From: an uncultured Alistipes sp.
Lineage (GTDB): Bacteria > Bacteroidota > Bacteroidia > Bacteroidales > Rikenellaceae
Length of the DNA: 64,000 bases
Reading direction: 5' to 3'
Assembly: GCA_900768015.1 (NCBI GenBank)
Contig: CAAGBI010000076.1
Location: 1-64,000, forward strand
How positions within the stretch are numbered: position 1 is the first letter of the stretch; each line of letters begins with the position of its first letter. Positions 26,872-36,032 of the stretch are shown in pieces. Under the pieces are notes generated by a model. The model was not told where the DNA came from and searched no databases. It worked only from the letters and a program-made list of their open reading frames with translations. The position numbers were made by a program, and so were the translations under genes.

Positions 26872-26902
26872 AATCCTATCTCTTTATGTTCTACGGTTTC
26901 CC

Positions 26903-27223
26903 TTACTCCTTGTCGCCGTGGCGGAAGTAAACCTCGCCATCGAGGAACTCCTCAGTAGCGATGATTGCGGGCTTGGGAAGACGCTCGTAGTAGCGTGAGA
27001 TCTCAATCTGCTCGCGGTTCTCGAAGGTCTCCTCTACAGCGTTGTCGGTGGGTGCAGAGAAGTCTGCAAGCTTGCGATTGAGCTCTGTCTTAAGCTCTGA
27101 AGCAATCTGGTTTGCGCGACGAGCGATGATGTTGATGCTCTCGTAGATGTTGCCTGTGGGCGAATCGAGGTCTACCAACTTGCGGGTAATGGTGTTGTTT
27201 GGAACGTTCTTCTTAATCTCCAT
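26903..27223 (-). CDS. rpoZ: RNA polymerase omega-like subunit (RpoZ)
   Basis: 106 residues, similar to the Bacteroidetes Rpb6/omega family. The core helix GNIYESINIIARRANQIASELK matches the omega segment that clamps the beta-prime C-terminus. The C-terminal PKPAIIATEEFLDGEVYFRHG is specific to the phylum's version. Position between bamD and coaBC supports the call. Confidence 0.85.
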   Translation of the reverse strand: MEIKKNVPNNTITRKLVDLDSPTGNIYESINIIARRANQIASELKTELNRKLADFSAPTDNAVEETFENREQIEISRYYERLPKPAIIATEEFLDGEVYFRHGDKE

Positions 27224-27265
27224 AGTCCTATATGTTTTTGTCTTAATTATCGTTGTGTTGCTTGG

Positions 27266-28078
27266 CTAAAGCTCTGTGTTCTCCTGCTTGTCGAGGAAGT
27301 TGCGCGCATCCTTCGACATTCGCGTGAGCTCCTTGATGTGTTTCGACTCGGGGTATGCCGCGATGAACGAGTAGTAGTTGTCGAGCATCGCCAGGTAGCG
27401 GTCCTCCTGCTTCGACTCCACCGAGTTCTCCGCGAGGCGATATGCCGAAACCGTCTGGTAGTACATCATCTCCTCGGTGTATGGCGACTCGGGATAGCGC
27501 TTCATAGCATTTTTGAAGGCCACGATTGCCGCCTTGTAGCGACCCACCTTGTAGTAGGTGTAGGCATTCATGTAGCTCTTCTGCATCAGTCGCTGGTTGA
27601 GCTCCTCGAGCATGTCGCCAAACTCTGCATTGTGCTCCGACTCGGGGTAGCGCGACATGAACTCCGTGATGGCGATTATGGCCTGCGTAGTCATCGTCTG
27701 GTCGTACTCGGGCGGTGGCGACATGTAGTAGTGACATAGCGCATACATTCCCTCTGCCTCCTCGATGAATGGGCTGCGGCTGAACTTGCGACGATATGTG
27801 TCGAGCTGTGTTGATGCCTCCTCCCAGTCGTGGCGCTTGAACTTGCAACGCGCGTTGTAGAACGAGAGCGAGTCCTCGCGGGGTGTACCCATGTAGATGT
27901 GGCGGCACGCCTCGAATAGGGTAGATGCCTGATCCCACTTCTCATCCTCGTAGAGCGAAAGTGCCTGCTCGTACGCATACTGAGGGTCTCCCGACTTGAT
28001 AGCATCGTTTACCACGCTGCAAGCGACACTGCCGACCAAGAGCATAGCGGCGAGTATGTAACCAAAAATAGACTTCAT
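27266..28078 (-). CDS. bamD: Outer membrane assembly lipoprotein BamD
   Basis: 270 residues. Lipoprotein signal MKSIFGYILAAMLLVGSVAC (Cys20). It is followed by TPR-like helix pairs covering about residues 30-240 with BamD features (Y-x-x-A-x-x-x-Y-x-x-x-K-W, RYPESEHNAE, YYKVGRYKAAIVAFKNAMKRYPESPY). BamD is the essential lipoprotein partner of BamA. First gene of the bamD-rpoZ-coaBC-recN run. Confidence 0.9.
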   Translation of the reverse strand: MKSIFGYILAAMLLVGSVACSVVNDAIKSGDPQYAYEQALSLYEDEKWDQASTLFEACRHIYMGTPREDSLSFYNARCKFKRHDWEEASTQLDTYRRKFSRSPFIEEAEGMYALCHYYMSPPPEYDQTMTTQAIIAITEFMSRYPESEHNAEFGDMLEELNQRLMQKSYMNAYTYYKVGRYKAAIVAFKNAMKRYPESPYTEEMMYYQTVSAYRLAENSVESKQEDRYLAMLDNYYSFIAAYPESKHIKELTRMSKDARNFLDKQENTEL

Positions 28079-28115
28079 TGTTCTGTTGTTTCCTGCGCTT
28101 ATGCGTATAAGCGCA

Positions 28116-28123
28116 CAAAGTTA
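28116..28123 (-). promoter_or_regulatory. -7 box (TAACTTTG) of bamD
   Basis: TAACTTTG on the minus strand, 37 bases before the bamD ATG. The 231 bases between bamD and the beta-barrel gene hold this box, AT-rich sequence and one terminator; no gene seen. Confidence 0.6.
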
Positions 28124-28254
28124 CACAATATTTTTGAATAAACGACTAACAAAACGAAATTATTGTCTCATTTATTTAGGGAAATATGCGGTTATTTTGG
28201 TATTGCACGACATAACATGGTGTGTGGGTAGTAAGAACTCTTTATTTTTACAAA

Positions 28255-28290
28255 ATAAAAATGGGGCATATCCTTTCAGATTGCCCCATA
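28255..28290 (-). terminator. Terminator of the beta-barrel protein gene
   Basis: On the minus strand ATGGGGCA...TGCCCCAT followed by TTTTTATTTT. Confidence 0.85.
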
Positions 28291-28309
28291 AACAAGTCTC
28301 ACTTTCACC

Positions 28310-28852
28310 TTAGAAATAGTACTTGAAACCAACGGTTGGGTTTAGACCAAAGTTAAAGTTTAATGTATTAATAGCATAGCCACCATATGTTAACCAGATA
28401 TAATCCAGTGATACTATGCTTGCGCTAATGCTAAAATGCTGAGTTGGCTTAAATTCAAGGCTGAATAGACTCGCACTAACACCAAATCCACTTGCCACTT
28501 CTGAAATTGATGCAGAGGTTCCAAATGCAGCACCGAATTGAATACCTGGAGTGTAGTATAATTTCTCACATAGAGGTACATAGTATGCTCCATCAATGGT
28601 AACTGTATATGCGTTCGTCTCACTATCATAAGCATAGCCAACATTGGCGCCTAATTTTACTCGATTAGCAATAAATTCACCATATTCCAAGTGAAATCCA
28701 AAAGATGTATCGTTGGCACTTGCTGAGTCAATGCTTACATTTTGGTGATTAACACCTATGTAACCACCAATATATTTATCACCCTTGTTTTGTGCGAATG
28801 CCGCTGATGTGCAGAGCATTAATGCAACCGCAATAACCAAAAATTTCTTCAT
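28310..28852 (-). CDS. Outer-membrane beta-barrel protein
   Basis: 180 residues. A signal peptide (MKKFLVIAVALMLCTSAAFA, cut after AFA) is followed by alternating strands, each ending in aromatic or Gly residues, and a C-terminal VGFKYYF whose last residue is Phe, as expected of barrel proteins recognised by BamA. The first strand GDKYIGGYIGVNHQNV is typical of the porin-like/OmpX-type small barrels. Function unknown. Base composition is more AT-rich than the flanking genes. Confidence 0.8.
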   Translation of the reverse strand: MKKFLVIAVALMLCTSAAFAQNKGDKYIGGYIGVNHQNVSIDSASANDTSFGFHLEYGEFIANRVKLGANVGYAYDSETNAYTVTIDGAYYVPLCEKLYYTPGIQFGAAFGTSASISEVASGFGVSASLFSLEFKPTQHFSISASIVSLDYIWLTYGGYAINTLNFNFGLNPTVGFKYYF

Positions 28853-28906
28853 AGTTGCTGTTGTTTAAGTTAATATTTGGAGAGCATATTCTCCTAAAGT
28901 ACTATA

Positions 28907-28914
28907 CAAAGATA
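28907..28914 (-). promoter_or_regulatory. -7 box (TATCTTTG) of the beta-barrel gene
   Basis: TATCTTTG on the minus strand, 54 bases before the ATG. The leader contains GGAGA-gcatat-TCTCC, a small hairpin. Confidence 0.55.
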
Positions 28915-28994
28915 GTAAAAGCAATCAACATTAAAAAACAAACTGCAGTATTTTTTCTTTCCGGGTATATAAAAGTATACCCGTGAGGTGTTGG

Positions 28995-29035
28995 GATTTC
29001 TTGTGATAGCGGCGCATCTTCGGCGCTTCAATAGA
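28995..29035 (+). repeat. Left-end fragment of the structured element (copy F)
   Basis: TTTCTTGTGATAGCGGCGCATCTT and CGGCGCTTCAATAGACAAAA match the left third of copies D and E, but the central hairpin and right end are replaced by a dispersed-repeat block. Confidence 0.6.
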
Positions 29036-29158
29036 CAAAACGTCATCCCGAGGAGCGTAGCGACGTGGGGATCTACCTCTGTGATGGGGTAGAGTACAAC
29101 GTGGAAGGCAGAGTACAATGGAAGATTGCCACGGTTAACGCCTCGCAATGACGGGGGA
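29036..29158. repeat. Dispersed palindromic repeat block
   Basis: A CGTCATCCCGAGGAGCG...CGTGGGGATCT unit, then GATTGCCACGGTTAACGCCTCGCAATGACG in reverse orientation. Non-coding. Confidence 0.7.
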
Positions 29159-29197
29159 GTGTGTGCTCAACCATACCCCAAACACCCTCCAACGCCA

Positions 29198-29230
29198 CAA
29201 AAAAACTCCCCAGATGTTTCCATCCAGGGA
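29198..29230 (-). terminator. Terminator of the rpsF-rpsR-rplI operon
   Basis: On the minus strand CTCCC...CATC loop GATG...GGGAG followed by TTTTTTT, 37 bases after rplI. Confidence 0.85.
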
Positions 29231-29267
29231 GCATATAGATTCCGCGCAAGGCGGGACTCTACAAAAA

Positions 29268-29705
29268 TTACTCAGCTACAACAGCGAACTTGATAGTAGC
29301 CTTAACCTCGCGGTGAAGCTTAGCAACAGCCTCGAACTCACCAAGAGTCTTAACAGAGTCTACAGTGATGTTCTTGCGGTCTACCTCGATGCCCTTCTCC
29401 TGAAGTGCAGCAGCAAGGTCAGCAGCTGTTACAGCACCAAAGATCTTCTCCTCCTCTGCCTTAGCAGTGATAGTGAGGTGAAGGTTGTTGATTGTCTCAG
29501 CCAAAGCCTGTGCGTCAGCAAGGATCTTAGCGTCCTTGTGAGCGCGCTGACGAAGGTTCTCAGCGAGTACCTTCTTTGCAGAAGCAGTAGCAGCCTTAGC
29601 GAAGCCCTGAGGAATCAAGTAGTTGTTGGCATAGCCGGGGCGAACGTTAACGATGTCGTTTGTGTAGCCCAAGTTCTCTACGTCTTTGATAAGAATTACT
29701 TCCAT
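29268..29705 (-). CDS. rplI: 50S ribosomal protein L9
   Basis: 145 residues. N-terminal MEVILIKDVENLGYTNDIVNVRPGYANNYLIPQ is the L9 signature (positions 1-33). A long connecting helix follows, then the C-terminal RNA-binding domain. Third gene of the S6-S18-L9 operon. Confidence 0.97.
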   Translation of the reverse strand: MEVILIKDVENLGYTNDIVNVRPGYANNYLIPQGFAKAATASAKKVLAENLRQRAHKDAKILADAQALAETINNLHLTITAKAEEEKIFGAVTAADLAAALQEKGIEVDRKNITVDSVKTLGEFEAVAKLHREVKATIKFAVVAE

Positions 29706-29723
29706 GGTCTATCCTCCTCTTTA

Positions 29724-30005
29724 TTATTTCATACAATCGGTTACGAATGGAAGGATTGCGAGGTGGCGAGCACGCTTAACTGCCTGAGCAACCTTCTTCT
29801 GATACTTCTGTGAAGTACCTGTAAGACGACGGGGCAAAATCTTACCCTGCTCGTTGAGGAACTTCTTCAAGAACTCACCGTCCTTATAGTCTACATACTT
29901 GATGCCGAGCTTCTTGAAACGGCAGTACTTCTTCTTCTTAACGTCTACTGATACGGGGTTGAGATAGCGGATCTCAGATGCACCCTGCTGTGTGTTCTCT
30001 GCCAT
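29724..30005 (-). CDS. rpsR: 30S ribosomal protein S18
   Basis: 93 residues. Contains [27 protein letters not shown] and the basic [24 protein letters not shown] segment of S18. It pairs with S6 on the 30S platform. No ssb gene lies between rpsF and rpsR, unlike in many Proteobacteria or Firmicutes. Confidence 0.97.
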   Translation of the reverse strand: MAENTQQGASEIRYLNPVSVDVKKKKYCRFKKLGIKYVDYKDGEFLKKFLNEQGKILPRRLTGTSQKYQKKVAQAVKRARHLAILPFVTDCMK

Positions 30006-30007
30006 GA

Positions 30008-30352
30008 TTACTCCTGAGTTTTGTTAGCAAGCTTAGCGCGACGCTTCTGAGAGTACTCAACAGCGAACTTGTCCTGCTTGAAAGTTAAGAAACGAATGAT
30101 GCGCTCATCGCGACGGTACTGTGTCTCGAGAGTGTTGATGATTGAGCCCTCACCGGTGAACTCTACGAGGAAGTAGAAACCGGTAGTCTTCTTCTGAATA
30201 GGATAAGCGAGCTTCTTGAGGCCCCAGTTCTCCACATTCACAATCTGACCGCCGTTCTCGGTGATTACGCCCTGGAATTTGTCAGCAACCTCCTGCACCT
30301 GAGCCTCAGAGAGGACGGGAGTGACAATGAAAACGGTTTCGTAATTGTTCAT
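30008..30352 (-). CDS. rpsF: 30S ribosomal protein S6
   Basis: 114 residues. [18 protein letters not shown], then [24 protein letters not shown], are typical S6. First gene of the operon; its stop is 2 bases before rpsR. The promoter lies just upstream. Confidence 0.97.
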   Translation of the reverse strand: MNNYETVFIVTPVLSEAQVQEVADKFQGVITENGGQIVNVENWGLKKLAYPIQKKTTGFYFLVEFTGEGSIINTLETQYRRDERIIRFLTFKQDKFAVEYSQKRRAKLANKTQE

Positions 30353-30392
30353 AACTGTAAATTAAATTAAAGTTTTTGTGCATAAAGCGGTG

Positions 30393-30400
30393 CAAAGGTA
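30393..30400 (-). promoter_or_regulatory. -7 box (TACCTTTG) of the S6-S18-L9 operon
   Basis: TACCTTTG on the minus strand, 40 bases before rpsF. The 301 bases between rpsF and the next forward gene are very AT-rich and otherwise show no gene. Confidence 0.65.
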
Positions 30401-30653
30401 GTAATATTTTTTTGTTTTGCAACACCTATCACAAAATTTTTGTTCTATTCCTCCTCGTAATGATAATATTTTGTTGATAAATCGTTCGCTACTACTTGCT
30501 TATATTAAGAAAATAATTTAATTTTGTGTTGCTTTTTTCGCAGCCTATATATTTGGTAGATTATCCGAAGCAATCTTAGCCTGCGAATTTAGCGCTATAC
30601 CTATATTTAATAATATAAGTGTTCAACTTTTGATGAACATAATTTAGCAGCGT

Positions 30654-32069
30654 ATGAAAAAATCATTACTCTATCTTGGCGTTATGTTAACGCTTTTGAT
30701 TTCGGTTGTATCATGCTCAACAAATGAGCCCGCCCAGGAGTGCCCTCTTGAGCACAAGCCCACAGTTGTGCCAACGCTCTCAATAGAGTTGTTGGAGGTG
30801 ACATCGAGCAGTGTTCGATTTACGCTCACTCCAGTTGATGCTACATCTGTGCGATACACCGTTTGTGAAAAGTCAAGCATCCCAGCAGCGGAGTCGCTAT
30901 TCAGCAAGTCTTCAGACTTCTATGGCAGAATTGCTGACGCAACAATCACCGAGGAGTACTCGTTCGATGGCCTCGAGATGAATACCGATTATGTTGTTTA
31001 TGCCGTTGCGAAGAACGATATAGGCTATTCGGAGTTGGCGTCACAAGCGTTCACTACGCTCATCCCTGAGATGTCGTTTAGCGTAAATATCACCGAGACT
31101 AAGCACTCGAGCATGACATTCGAGGTTACGCTTCAGAATGTTGGCGAGGCTGCATATATGCTTTGTGATGCAGGTGCTACGCCCACAGCGGCTGAGGTGT
31201 TGAGCGATGGCGTGCAGATTGTCGCAGAGGAGGGCAAATTTGTGCATACGCTCACAGAGCTCCAGGTGGCCACAAACTATCAGATTGCAGTTGCGGCATC
31301 GGATCTAACAATGGGCAATAGCCAGGTTCAGAATATTGAGTTCACCACCGAGAACCGCCCCGCCCCCCGCGTAGGCGATTTCTACTATGCTGATGGTTCG
31401 TGGGATTCGGTGCTCGATGTCGCGGCTAATCCTATTGGTGTGGTCTTCCATGTCGGCAAGCATGCAACCGACAGCGCTTCGTACATGATGAAAGATGGCG
31501 AGACAGCATTGGGTGAGTTCCACGGTTATGTCGTTGCAGCATGGGATGCTACATACGATGCAGTGAGTGGCTCAAACAATGGCGTAGCATGGGGTAATCA
31601 GGGTGTTACCGTAGGCACATCTACATCGTTGCAGGACTTTATGGGCTACTCAAACTCTATGAAGGTGCTCGCAGCGGCTAATGGCGCATTGGAGAATAGC
31701 TCTTCGGACAACTATCCAGCGTTCTACTATGCTATGGTTAAGTACGAGGAGTCATATCCCGCTCCCAGCACATCGTCGGGTTGGTTCATGCCATCGGCAT
31801 ACCAGCTGCTTTACATGTGGGAGGAGTTCGACCCAACAGATGCGGAGGAGGCTGTAATAGAGAACCAGCTTGCGCTCTTGGCCGAGAGTGGCATGGGTGC
31901 TGAGATGTATGCTCGCGATAGTGAGTACTGGTCATCTACCGAGCGCAACAATAGCCCCGATATGCAGGTACACTATGTCGTATATGACGAGGCTTCGACA
32001 ACTCCTGGTCGCATCGACTACTGGAACAAGCGTAACAACATGCGCGTGCGTGCTATCTTGGCGTTCTAA
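30654..32069 (+). CDS. Surface lipoprotein with fibronectin-III-like repeats, 1 of 3
   Basis: 471 residues. Lipoprotein signal ends SVVSC (Cys21). Two repeats with an FN3-like pattern follow (about 38-135 and 140-235; each starts S-I/V-x-x-x-E and closes with NTDYVVYAVAKN or ATNYQIAVAASD). The C-terminal half (about 240-471) resembles the DUF1566/Lcl C domain: GWFMPSAYQLLYMWEE, then SEYWSSTE and MRVRAILAF. Probably displayed on the cell surface. First of three related neighbours. Confidence 0.75.
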   Translation: MKKSLLYLGVMLTLLISVVSCSTNEPAQECPLEHKPTVVPTLSIELLEVTSSSVRFTLTPVDATSVRYTVCEKSSIPAAESLFSKSSDFYGRIADATITEEYSFDGLEMNTDYVVYAVAKNDIGYSELASQAFTTLIPEMSFSVNITETKHSSMTFEVTLQNVGEAAYMLCDAGATPTAAEVLSDGVQIVAEEGKFVHTLTELQVATNYQIAVAASDLTMGNSQVQNIEFTTENRPAPRVGDFYYADGSWDSVLDVAANPIGVVFHVGKHATDSASYMMKDGETALGEFHGYVVAAWDATYDAVSGSNNGVAWGNQGVTVGTSTSLQDFMGYSNSMKVLAAANGALENSSSDNYPAFYYAMVKYEESYPAPSTSSGWFMPSAYQLLYMWEEFDPTDAEEAVIENQLALLAESGMGAEMYARDSEYWSSTERNNSPDMQVHYVVYDEASTTPGRIDYWNKRNNMRVRAILAF

Positions 32070-32134
32070 CAGATTGTGAAATACGGATATAACAAAATAA
32101 CATTAATCAAACTTAAAAACTTTTTTTACATCAA

Positions 32135-33286
32135 ATGAAAACTTCTAAACTATTTCAGTTGTTCGTAGTCGCTTTGTCGGCTATGGCATTTGTTGCATGC
32201 GAGGAGCCTACACCTGTAACCCCAGAAGATGGTGTTGAGCAGCCTACAATTCAGATTGCTACTGGCGAGGCTACCGAGAACACAATCAGCTTTGCAATCA
32301 CCACTACTAATGCGGAGCAGGCTGCATGGGTTGTTATCAAGTCAAGCGAGGCTACACCCGCTGCGCTTAGCGTATTGCAGCACGGTACAGCTATCGAGTG
32401 CAACGCGAGCGTTGATTGCACTGCAAAGAAGCTCAATGCCGAGACTGAGTATAAGATTGTAGTTGCTGTTATGAATAGCAAGTATGTTTCAATGTCTGAG
32501 GCTACAATGACAACTCTCGAGTTTGTCGCACCCGATCCAGACGAGGTCGTAGAGCCACGCGTCGGTGACATCTACTATAGCGATGGTACATGGAGCACAG
32601 AGCTCGATGACAATAAGACTCCTATTGGTGTTGTCTTCTGCTTGGGCGCTGGTAAGGGCGATGCAGCAAGCTTGTACACAACCAAGGGTGGCGAGCAGAT
32701 GACCGAGATTAAGGGTTATGTTGTGGCGCTTGTTGATGCAACAAAGGGTGTAAACGACGACGAGGGTGTTGTATGGAGCTTCTATGATGGTTGGTACAAT
32801 GGTGCTGGCTGCTCAAGCGAGGTTGATGACTTCCTTGGCTACTCTAACACTGCTGCCATCAAGCAGGCTGCCTTGCGTGAGGATTGCCCCGCAGGTGAGT
32901 TCAATGGTACAGATCTGAGCTTCCCCGCAGCATGGTATGCAAGCGATGGCTATGAGCTTATGGCTCCATCACCCAAGGCTTCATCAGGTTGGTATTTGCC
33001 ATCAATCTATCAGTTTGATTACCTCTGGAACAAGACATACTTCAACGACGGTAATATGTTGGCAAGCGTAGAGGATACGCTCGTTATGCTTAGCGAGCTT
33101 GGCTATGCTGATGAGATGTATGTTGTTGATAGCGAGTACTGGTCTTCAACCGAGAAGTATGATTCATATGGTGACTCAAGCGTTGCTTACTACTTCTGCT
33201 TCGATAAGGCTATGTACCAGCCTGGTTTCGGAACTCACCTCAACAAGTATTGGGCTGTGCGCGTTCGCTCTATGTTGACTTTCTAA
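32135..33286 (+). CDS. Surface lipoprotein with FN3-like and DUF1566-like domains, 2 of 3
   Basis: 383 residues, lipoprotein signal ending AFVAC (Cys22) and then a Thr/Pro/Glu linker. One FN3-like repeat (about 35-130) is followed by a C-terminal domain sharing PRVGDIYYSDGTW, SSGWYLPSIYQFDYLW, SEYWSSTEKYD and AVRVRSMLTF with the upstream gene, so the two are paralogues. The 65-base gap lacks a clear terminator, suggesting one transcript. Confidence 0.75.
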   Translation: MKTSKLFQLFVVALSAMAFVACEEPTPVTPEDGVEQPTIQIATGEATENTISFAITTTNAEQAAWVVIKSSEATPAALSVLQHGTAIECNASVDCTAKKLNAETEYKIVVAVMNSKYVSMSEATMTTLEFVAPDPDEVVEPRVGDIYYSDGTWSTELDDNKTPIGVVFCLGAGKGDAASLYTTKGGEQMTEIKGYVVALVDATKGVNDDEGVVWSFYDGWYNGAGCSSEVDDFLGYSNTAAIKQAALREDCPAGEFNGTDLSFPAAWYASDGYELMAPSPKASSGWYLPSIYQFDYLWNKTYFNDGNMLASVEDTLVMLSELGYADEMYVVDSEYWSSTEKYDSYGDSSVAYYFCFDKAMYQPGFGTHLNKYWAVRVRSMLTF

Positions 33287-33316
33287 TATGTTGGTAATAA
33301 AATATATTCCCAGTTT

Positions 33317-34663
33317 ATGAAAAAAATCTTGAAATTTGCGGTGCTTCCACTCTTTGCACTCGCAGCACTTGTGGCTTGTGATGAGCCCACTCCCGATAAT
33401 CCTACACCCGAGCCCCCAACACCCGATGAGGAGGAGATGTTCGAGATTACTGTGTCGAATGTGGCTACAACATCTGCATGGCTTGAGATTAAGCCCAAGG
33501 ATAAGAGCATGAGCTACTACTTCGACCTTATTCCCGAGGAGGATTACGAGGCAAGCAACGGTAATGTGGGTGCATTCTTCGAGGAGATCGTAACCTACTA
33601 CCAGACAATGTATCCCTCTATTGATTTGACAATGTTCTTGCCCAACCTTCTCTCTGTAGGCGACGCCTCTGACTCTGTGTCTGGTCTTGTGCCTAACACC
33701 ACTTACTATGCCTACGCAGTAGAGGTTAACCCATCGACTGGTAAGGCTGGTGAGAACTGGAGCGTTGTGAAGTTTACCTCTTTGGAGGGCGGTAATCCTG
33801 CTGAGTGTACATTCGAGTTTACTGTGCGCAATGTCTTTGCTACTGAGGTGGAGTTCTCAATCACCCCATCTGATGAGTCTATCGCATATTGGTATGCTGT
33901 GACATCTGTTGATGGTTATCCTGGTGATGCACTTCTTCAGGCCGAGGTAAAGGAGCTTATCGACCAGTATGCTGCTGAGAACAATAAAACTCTTGAGGAG
34001 ATAATGCCTCGTTTGGTGATGCGTGGTCCTGTCGATGATACATGGTTCGAGTTGGAGCGTGCTACATCATACTATATCTATGCTTACGCTATGGATGAAC
34101 AGGGTAATGCCGCAGGTCCTATCTATAAGGAGCTCTTCACAACTTTGGACACAGACATCTCAAGCGCAGCTATCGCTATGACATGCAAGATTTTCGATGG
34201 CGATGCGTTGTATGCTTATGATAGCGAGAAGTTCAAGGATGTTCAGGGTCGCGCCGTCGTGCAGTGCGAGGCTACGCCTAACGACTCTGCATACTACTGG
34301 CTTATGATGCTTGCTAATGGTGACTTCACCGATGCCACTATCTATCCTGATGACGCTACCATCAATGCTATGCTTGAGGCTGGTGGCCAGTTCAACCAGT
34401 TGGTAACACACTACTACGCTAACTGGGATGCAACTGCTACATTGTTGGGCTTTGCAGCTGATTACAACATGATTTATGGTCCTTTGAGCCGTAATCTCAT
34501 CTCTATCACAAAGGATAACTGCGCATCAATTAGCGAGTATCGCGAGAATGAGGCATCGCCATATTCTCAGACTATGAGCCTCGCACCCGCGTGTGTTAGC
34601 TCAGTAGTTGATACTAAGGCTAAGAGCAACGCTACAAAGGCTGGTTTCCGTGCAAATCGATAG
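33317..34663 (+). CDS. Surface lipoprotein with FN3-like repeats, 3 of 3
   Basis: 448 residues. Lipoprotein signal ends ALVAC (Cys21), then a Pro-rich linker. Repeats start FEITVSNVATTSAWLEIKP and FEFTVRNVFATEVEFSITP, each of about 130 residues and with NTTYYAYAVEVN or ATSYYIYAYAMD closing strands. A third, more divergent module follows (about 280-420). Unlike its two neighbours it lacks the DUF1566-like C-terminus. Followed by a strong terminator. Confidence 0.72.
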   Translation: MKKILKFAVLPLFALAALVACDEPTPDNPTPEPPTPDEEEMFEITVSNVATTSAWLEIKPKDKSMSYYFDLIPEEDYEASNGNVGAFFEEIVTYYQTMYPSIDLTMFLPNLLSVGDASDSVSGLVPNTTYYAYAVEVNPSTGKAGENWSVVKFTSLEGGNPAECTFEFTVRNVFATEVEFSITPSDESIAYWYAVTSVDGYPGDALLQAEVKELIDQYAAENNKTLEEIMPRLVMRGPVDDTWFELERATSYYIYAYAMDEQGNAAGPIYKELFTTLDTDISSAAIAMTCKIFDGDALYAYDSEKFKDVQGRAVVQCEATPNDSAYYWLMMLANGDFTDATIYPDDATINAMLEAGGQFNQLVTHYYANWDATATLLGFAADYNMIYGPLSRNLISITKDNCASISEYRENEASPYSQTMSLAPACVSSVVDTKAKSNATKAGFRANR

Positions 34664-34686
34664 ATAGCCTATCAGCTTTCAAACAG

Positions 34687-34728
34687 AGCGACCCACAGTC
34701 ATATAGGCTGTGGGTCGCTTCTTGTTTT
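34687..34728 (+). terminator. Terminator of the lipoprotein cluster
   Basis: AGCGACCCACAG pairs with CTGTGGGTCGCT, followed by TCTTGTTTT. Confidence 0.88.
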
Positions 34729-34803
34729 GTGTTACCTAAGCTCTAATGCTTAAACCGTTACATGCTATTAGTCTCAGTATAGATTAGATATTTCTCAGTG
34801 AGG

Positions 34804-34965
34804 TTACTCCTCCACCTCGAAGACCTCCTTGCCGAGGCCGCAGAGGGGACAGGTCCAATCCTCGGGTACATCCTCCCATGCTGTGCCTGCGGGTACGCCA
34901 TTCTCGGGATCGCCTACCTCAGGGTCGTAGACATAGTGACATGCTGTGCATACATACTTTTTCAT
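34804..34965 (-). CDS. Rubredoxin
   Basis: 53 residues, read on the minus strand from ATG 34965. It has the two rubredoxin knuckles: C6-x2-C9 in [11 protein letters not shown] and C39-x2-C42 in [10 protein letters not shown]. The typical [20 protein letters not shown] stretch lies between. This is a small single-iron electron carrier; in anaerobes it often serves in oxygen and peroxide defence. Monocistronic between the lipoprotein terminator and secG. Confidence 0.95.
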   Translation of the reverse strand: MKKYVCTACHYVYDPEVGDPENGVPAGTAWEDVPEDWTCPLCGLGKEVFEVEE

Positions 34966-35069
34966 GTTGTCAAAATTTTAAGGGTTATACTTTATACCTA
35001 TATTTATTATAGGGGGTTGATTATTCTTCGAGCGTAGTGCAAATAGCGCACCATCGTCTCGCTGCGAAC

Positions 35070-35103
35070 AAAAAAGAGCATCCAACCCAATGGCTGAATG
35101 CTC
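35070..35103 (-). terminator. Terminator of the operon ending in secG
   Basis: On the minus strand GAGCAT...ATGCTC followed by TTTTTT, 23 bases after the secG stop. Confidence 0.8.
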
Positions 35104-35125
35104 TATAGTAGTTTGTGAGTGGGGA

Positions 35126-35521
35126 TTACTCCTGAGTCTCAGCCTCAGCCTCAGTTGCAACCTCCTCAGTAGTTGTGTTAGCATCAGCCTCTGCTGCGAA
35201 CTCTGTCATCTCCTCAGCCTCTGCGCTCTCGATGCCAAGCTCCTTCATAGCCTGCTTAACCTCAGAAGTCGCGGTCTTAGTGCTCTCAGCCACCTTGTCG
35301 CCCTTGCCAGCGAAAACAACTGAAAGGAGTGTGAAGATAACAACAGCGGCAATCATAGCCCATGTGAACTTCTCGAGGAAGTCTGATGTCTGACGAACGC
35401 CCATAGTCTGGTTTGCAGCGCCGAAGTTAGCAGCCATGCCGCTCTTGGGGCTCTGAACCAACACTGCAAGTATCAAAAGGATACTTGCGATAACAATCAT
35501 AATAATGCAAAAGTTAAACAT
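35126..35521 (-). CDS. secG: Preprotein translocase subunit SecG
   Basis: 131 residues. Two membrane helices (about 6-24 and 51-71) are separated by the SecG loop LVQSPKSGMAANFGAANQTMG. A long acidic Glu/Ala/Thr tail (about 75-131) follows. The tail, rich in Glu, makes it longer than typical SecG (about 75-110). Confidence 0.9.
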   Translation of the reverse strand: MFNFCIIMIVIASILLILAVLVQSPKSGMAANFGAANQTMGVRQTSDFLEKFTWAMIAAVVIFTLLSVVFAGKGDKVAESTKTATSEVKQAMKELGIESAEAEEMTEFAAEADANTTTEEVATEAEAETQE

Positions 35522-35549
35522 ACTTGTTATTTTATTTAATTATTTTTCT

Positions 35550-36020
35550 CTATTTTCTATCTTTCTTACCCTCGATCTCGTCGATAAGTCCCGCAAAGTA
35601 AATACTTTTTTCTGAATTTAGCAAACTTAATTTGCGATATATCGCTATTGCCTCGCTATATAGCCCCTGATTTTTGTAAATTTCTGCCAAATCCTCGCTT
35701 ATCATGTCGTCATCCTCCTCGATTTCCACCTTCGCGAGGTCCTCCGCTGCGCCCTCCTCCGCTACGATGCGGTAGTCGCTACGCTTGAGGAAGCGGTCTA
35801 TAATGTCGTCGGTCGTGAGGTGGGTCAATCGCGCGGCATCTATGGTGCGTCGTGCGATGAGTGCCGTGGGGTGTAGCATGGCTATAAGGCGCGTTGCCTC
35901 ATCCTGCTCCTTGTGGCTCTGCTTGCGCGCAAGGCTCAGGCGTGCTGCGCTCCACCATGGGTAGCGTGCAACCGCCGCCTCGATGTCGCCTATGTTGATA
36001 TGGTTGTCTCTAATCTCCAT
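35550..36020 (-). CDS. Small helical protein with a TPR-like C-terminus
   Basis: 156 residues. The C-terminal LAEIYKNQGLYSEAIAIYRKLSLLNSEKSIYFAGLI is one or two TPR-like helices; the N-terminal part (DIEAAVARYPWWSAARLSLARK) is another helix pair. No named function. Its place between lptE and secG is conserved in Bacteroidetes. Confidence 0.7.
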   Translation of the reverse strand: MEIRDNHINIGDIEAAVARYPWWSAARLSLARKQSHKEQDEATRLIAMLHPTALIARRTIDAARLTHLTTDDIIDRFLKRSDYRIVAEEGAAEDLAKVEIEEDDDMISEDLAEIYKNQGLYSEAIAIYRKLSLLNSEKSIYFAGLIDEIEGKKDRK

Positions 36021-36032
36021 AATCGCTACTCG

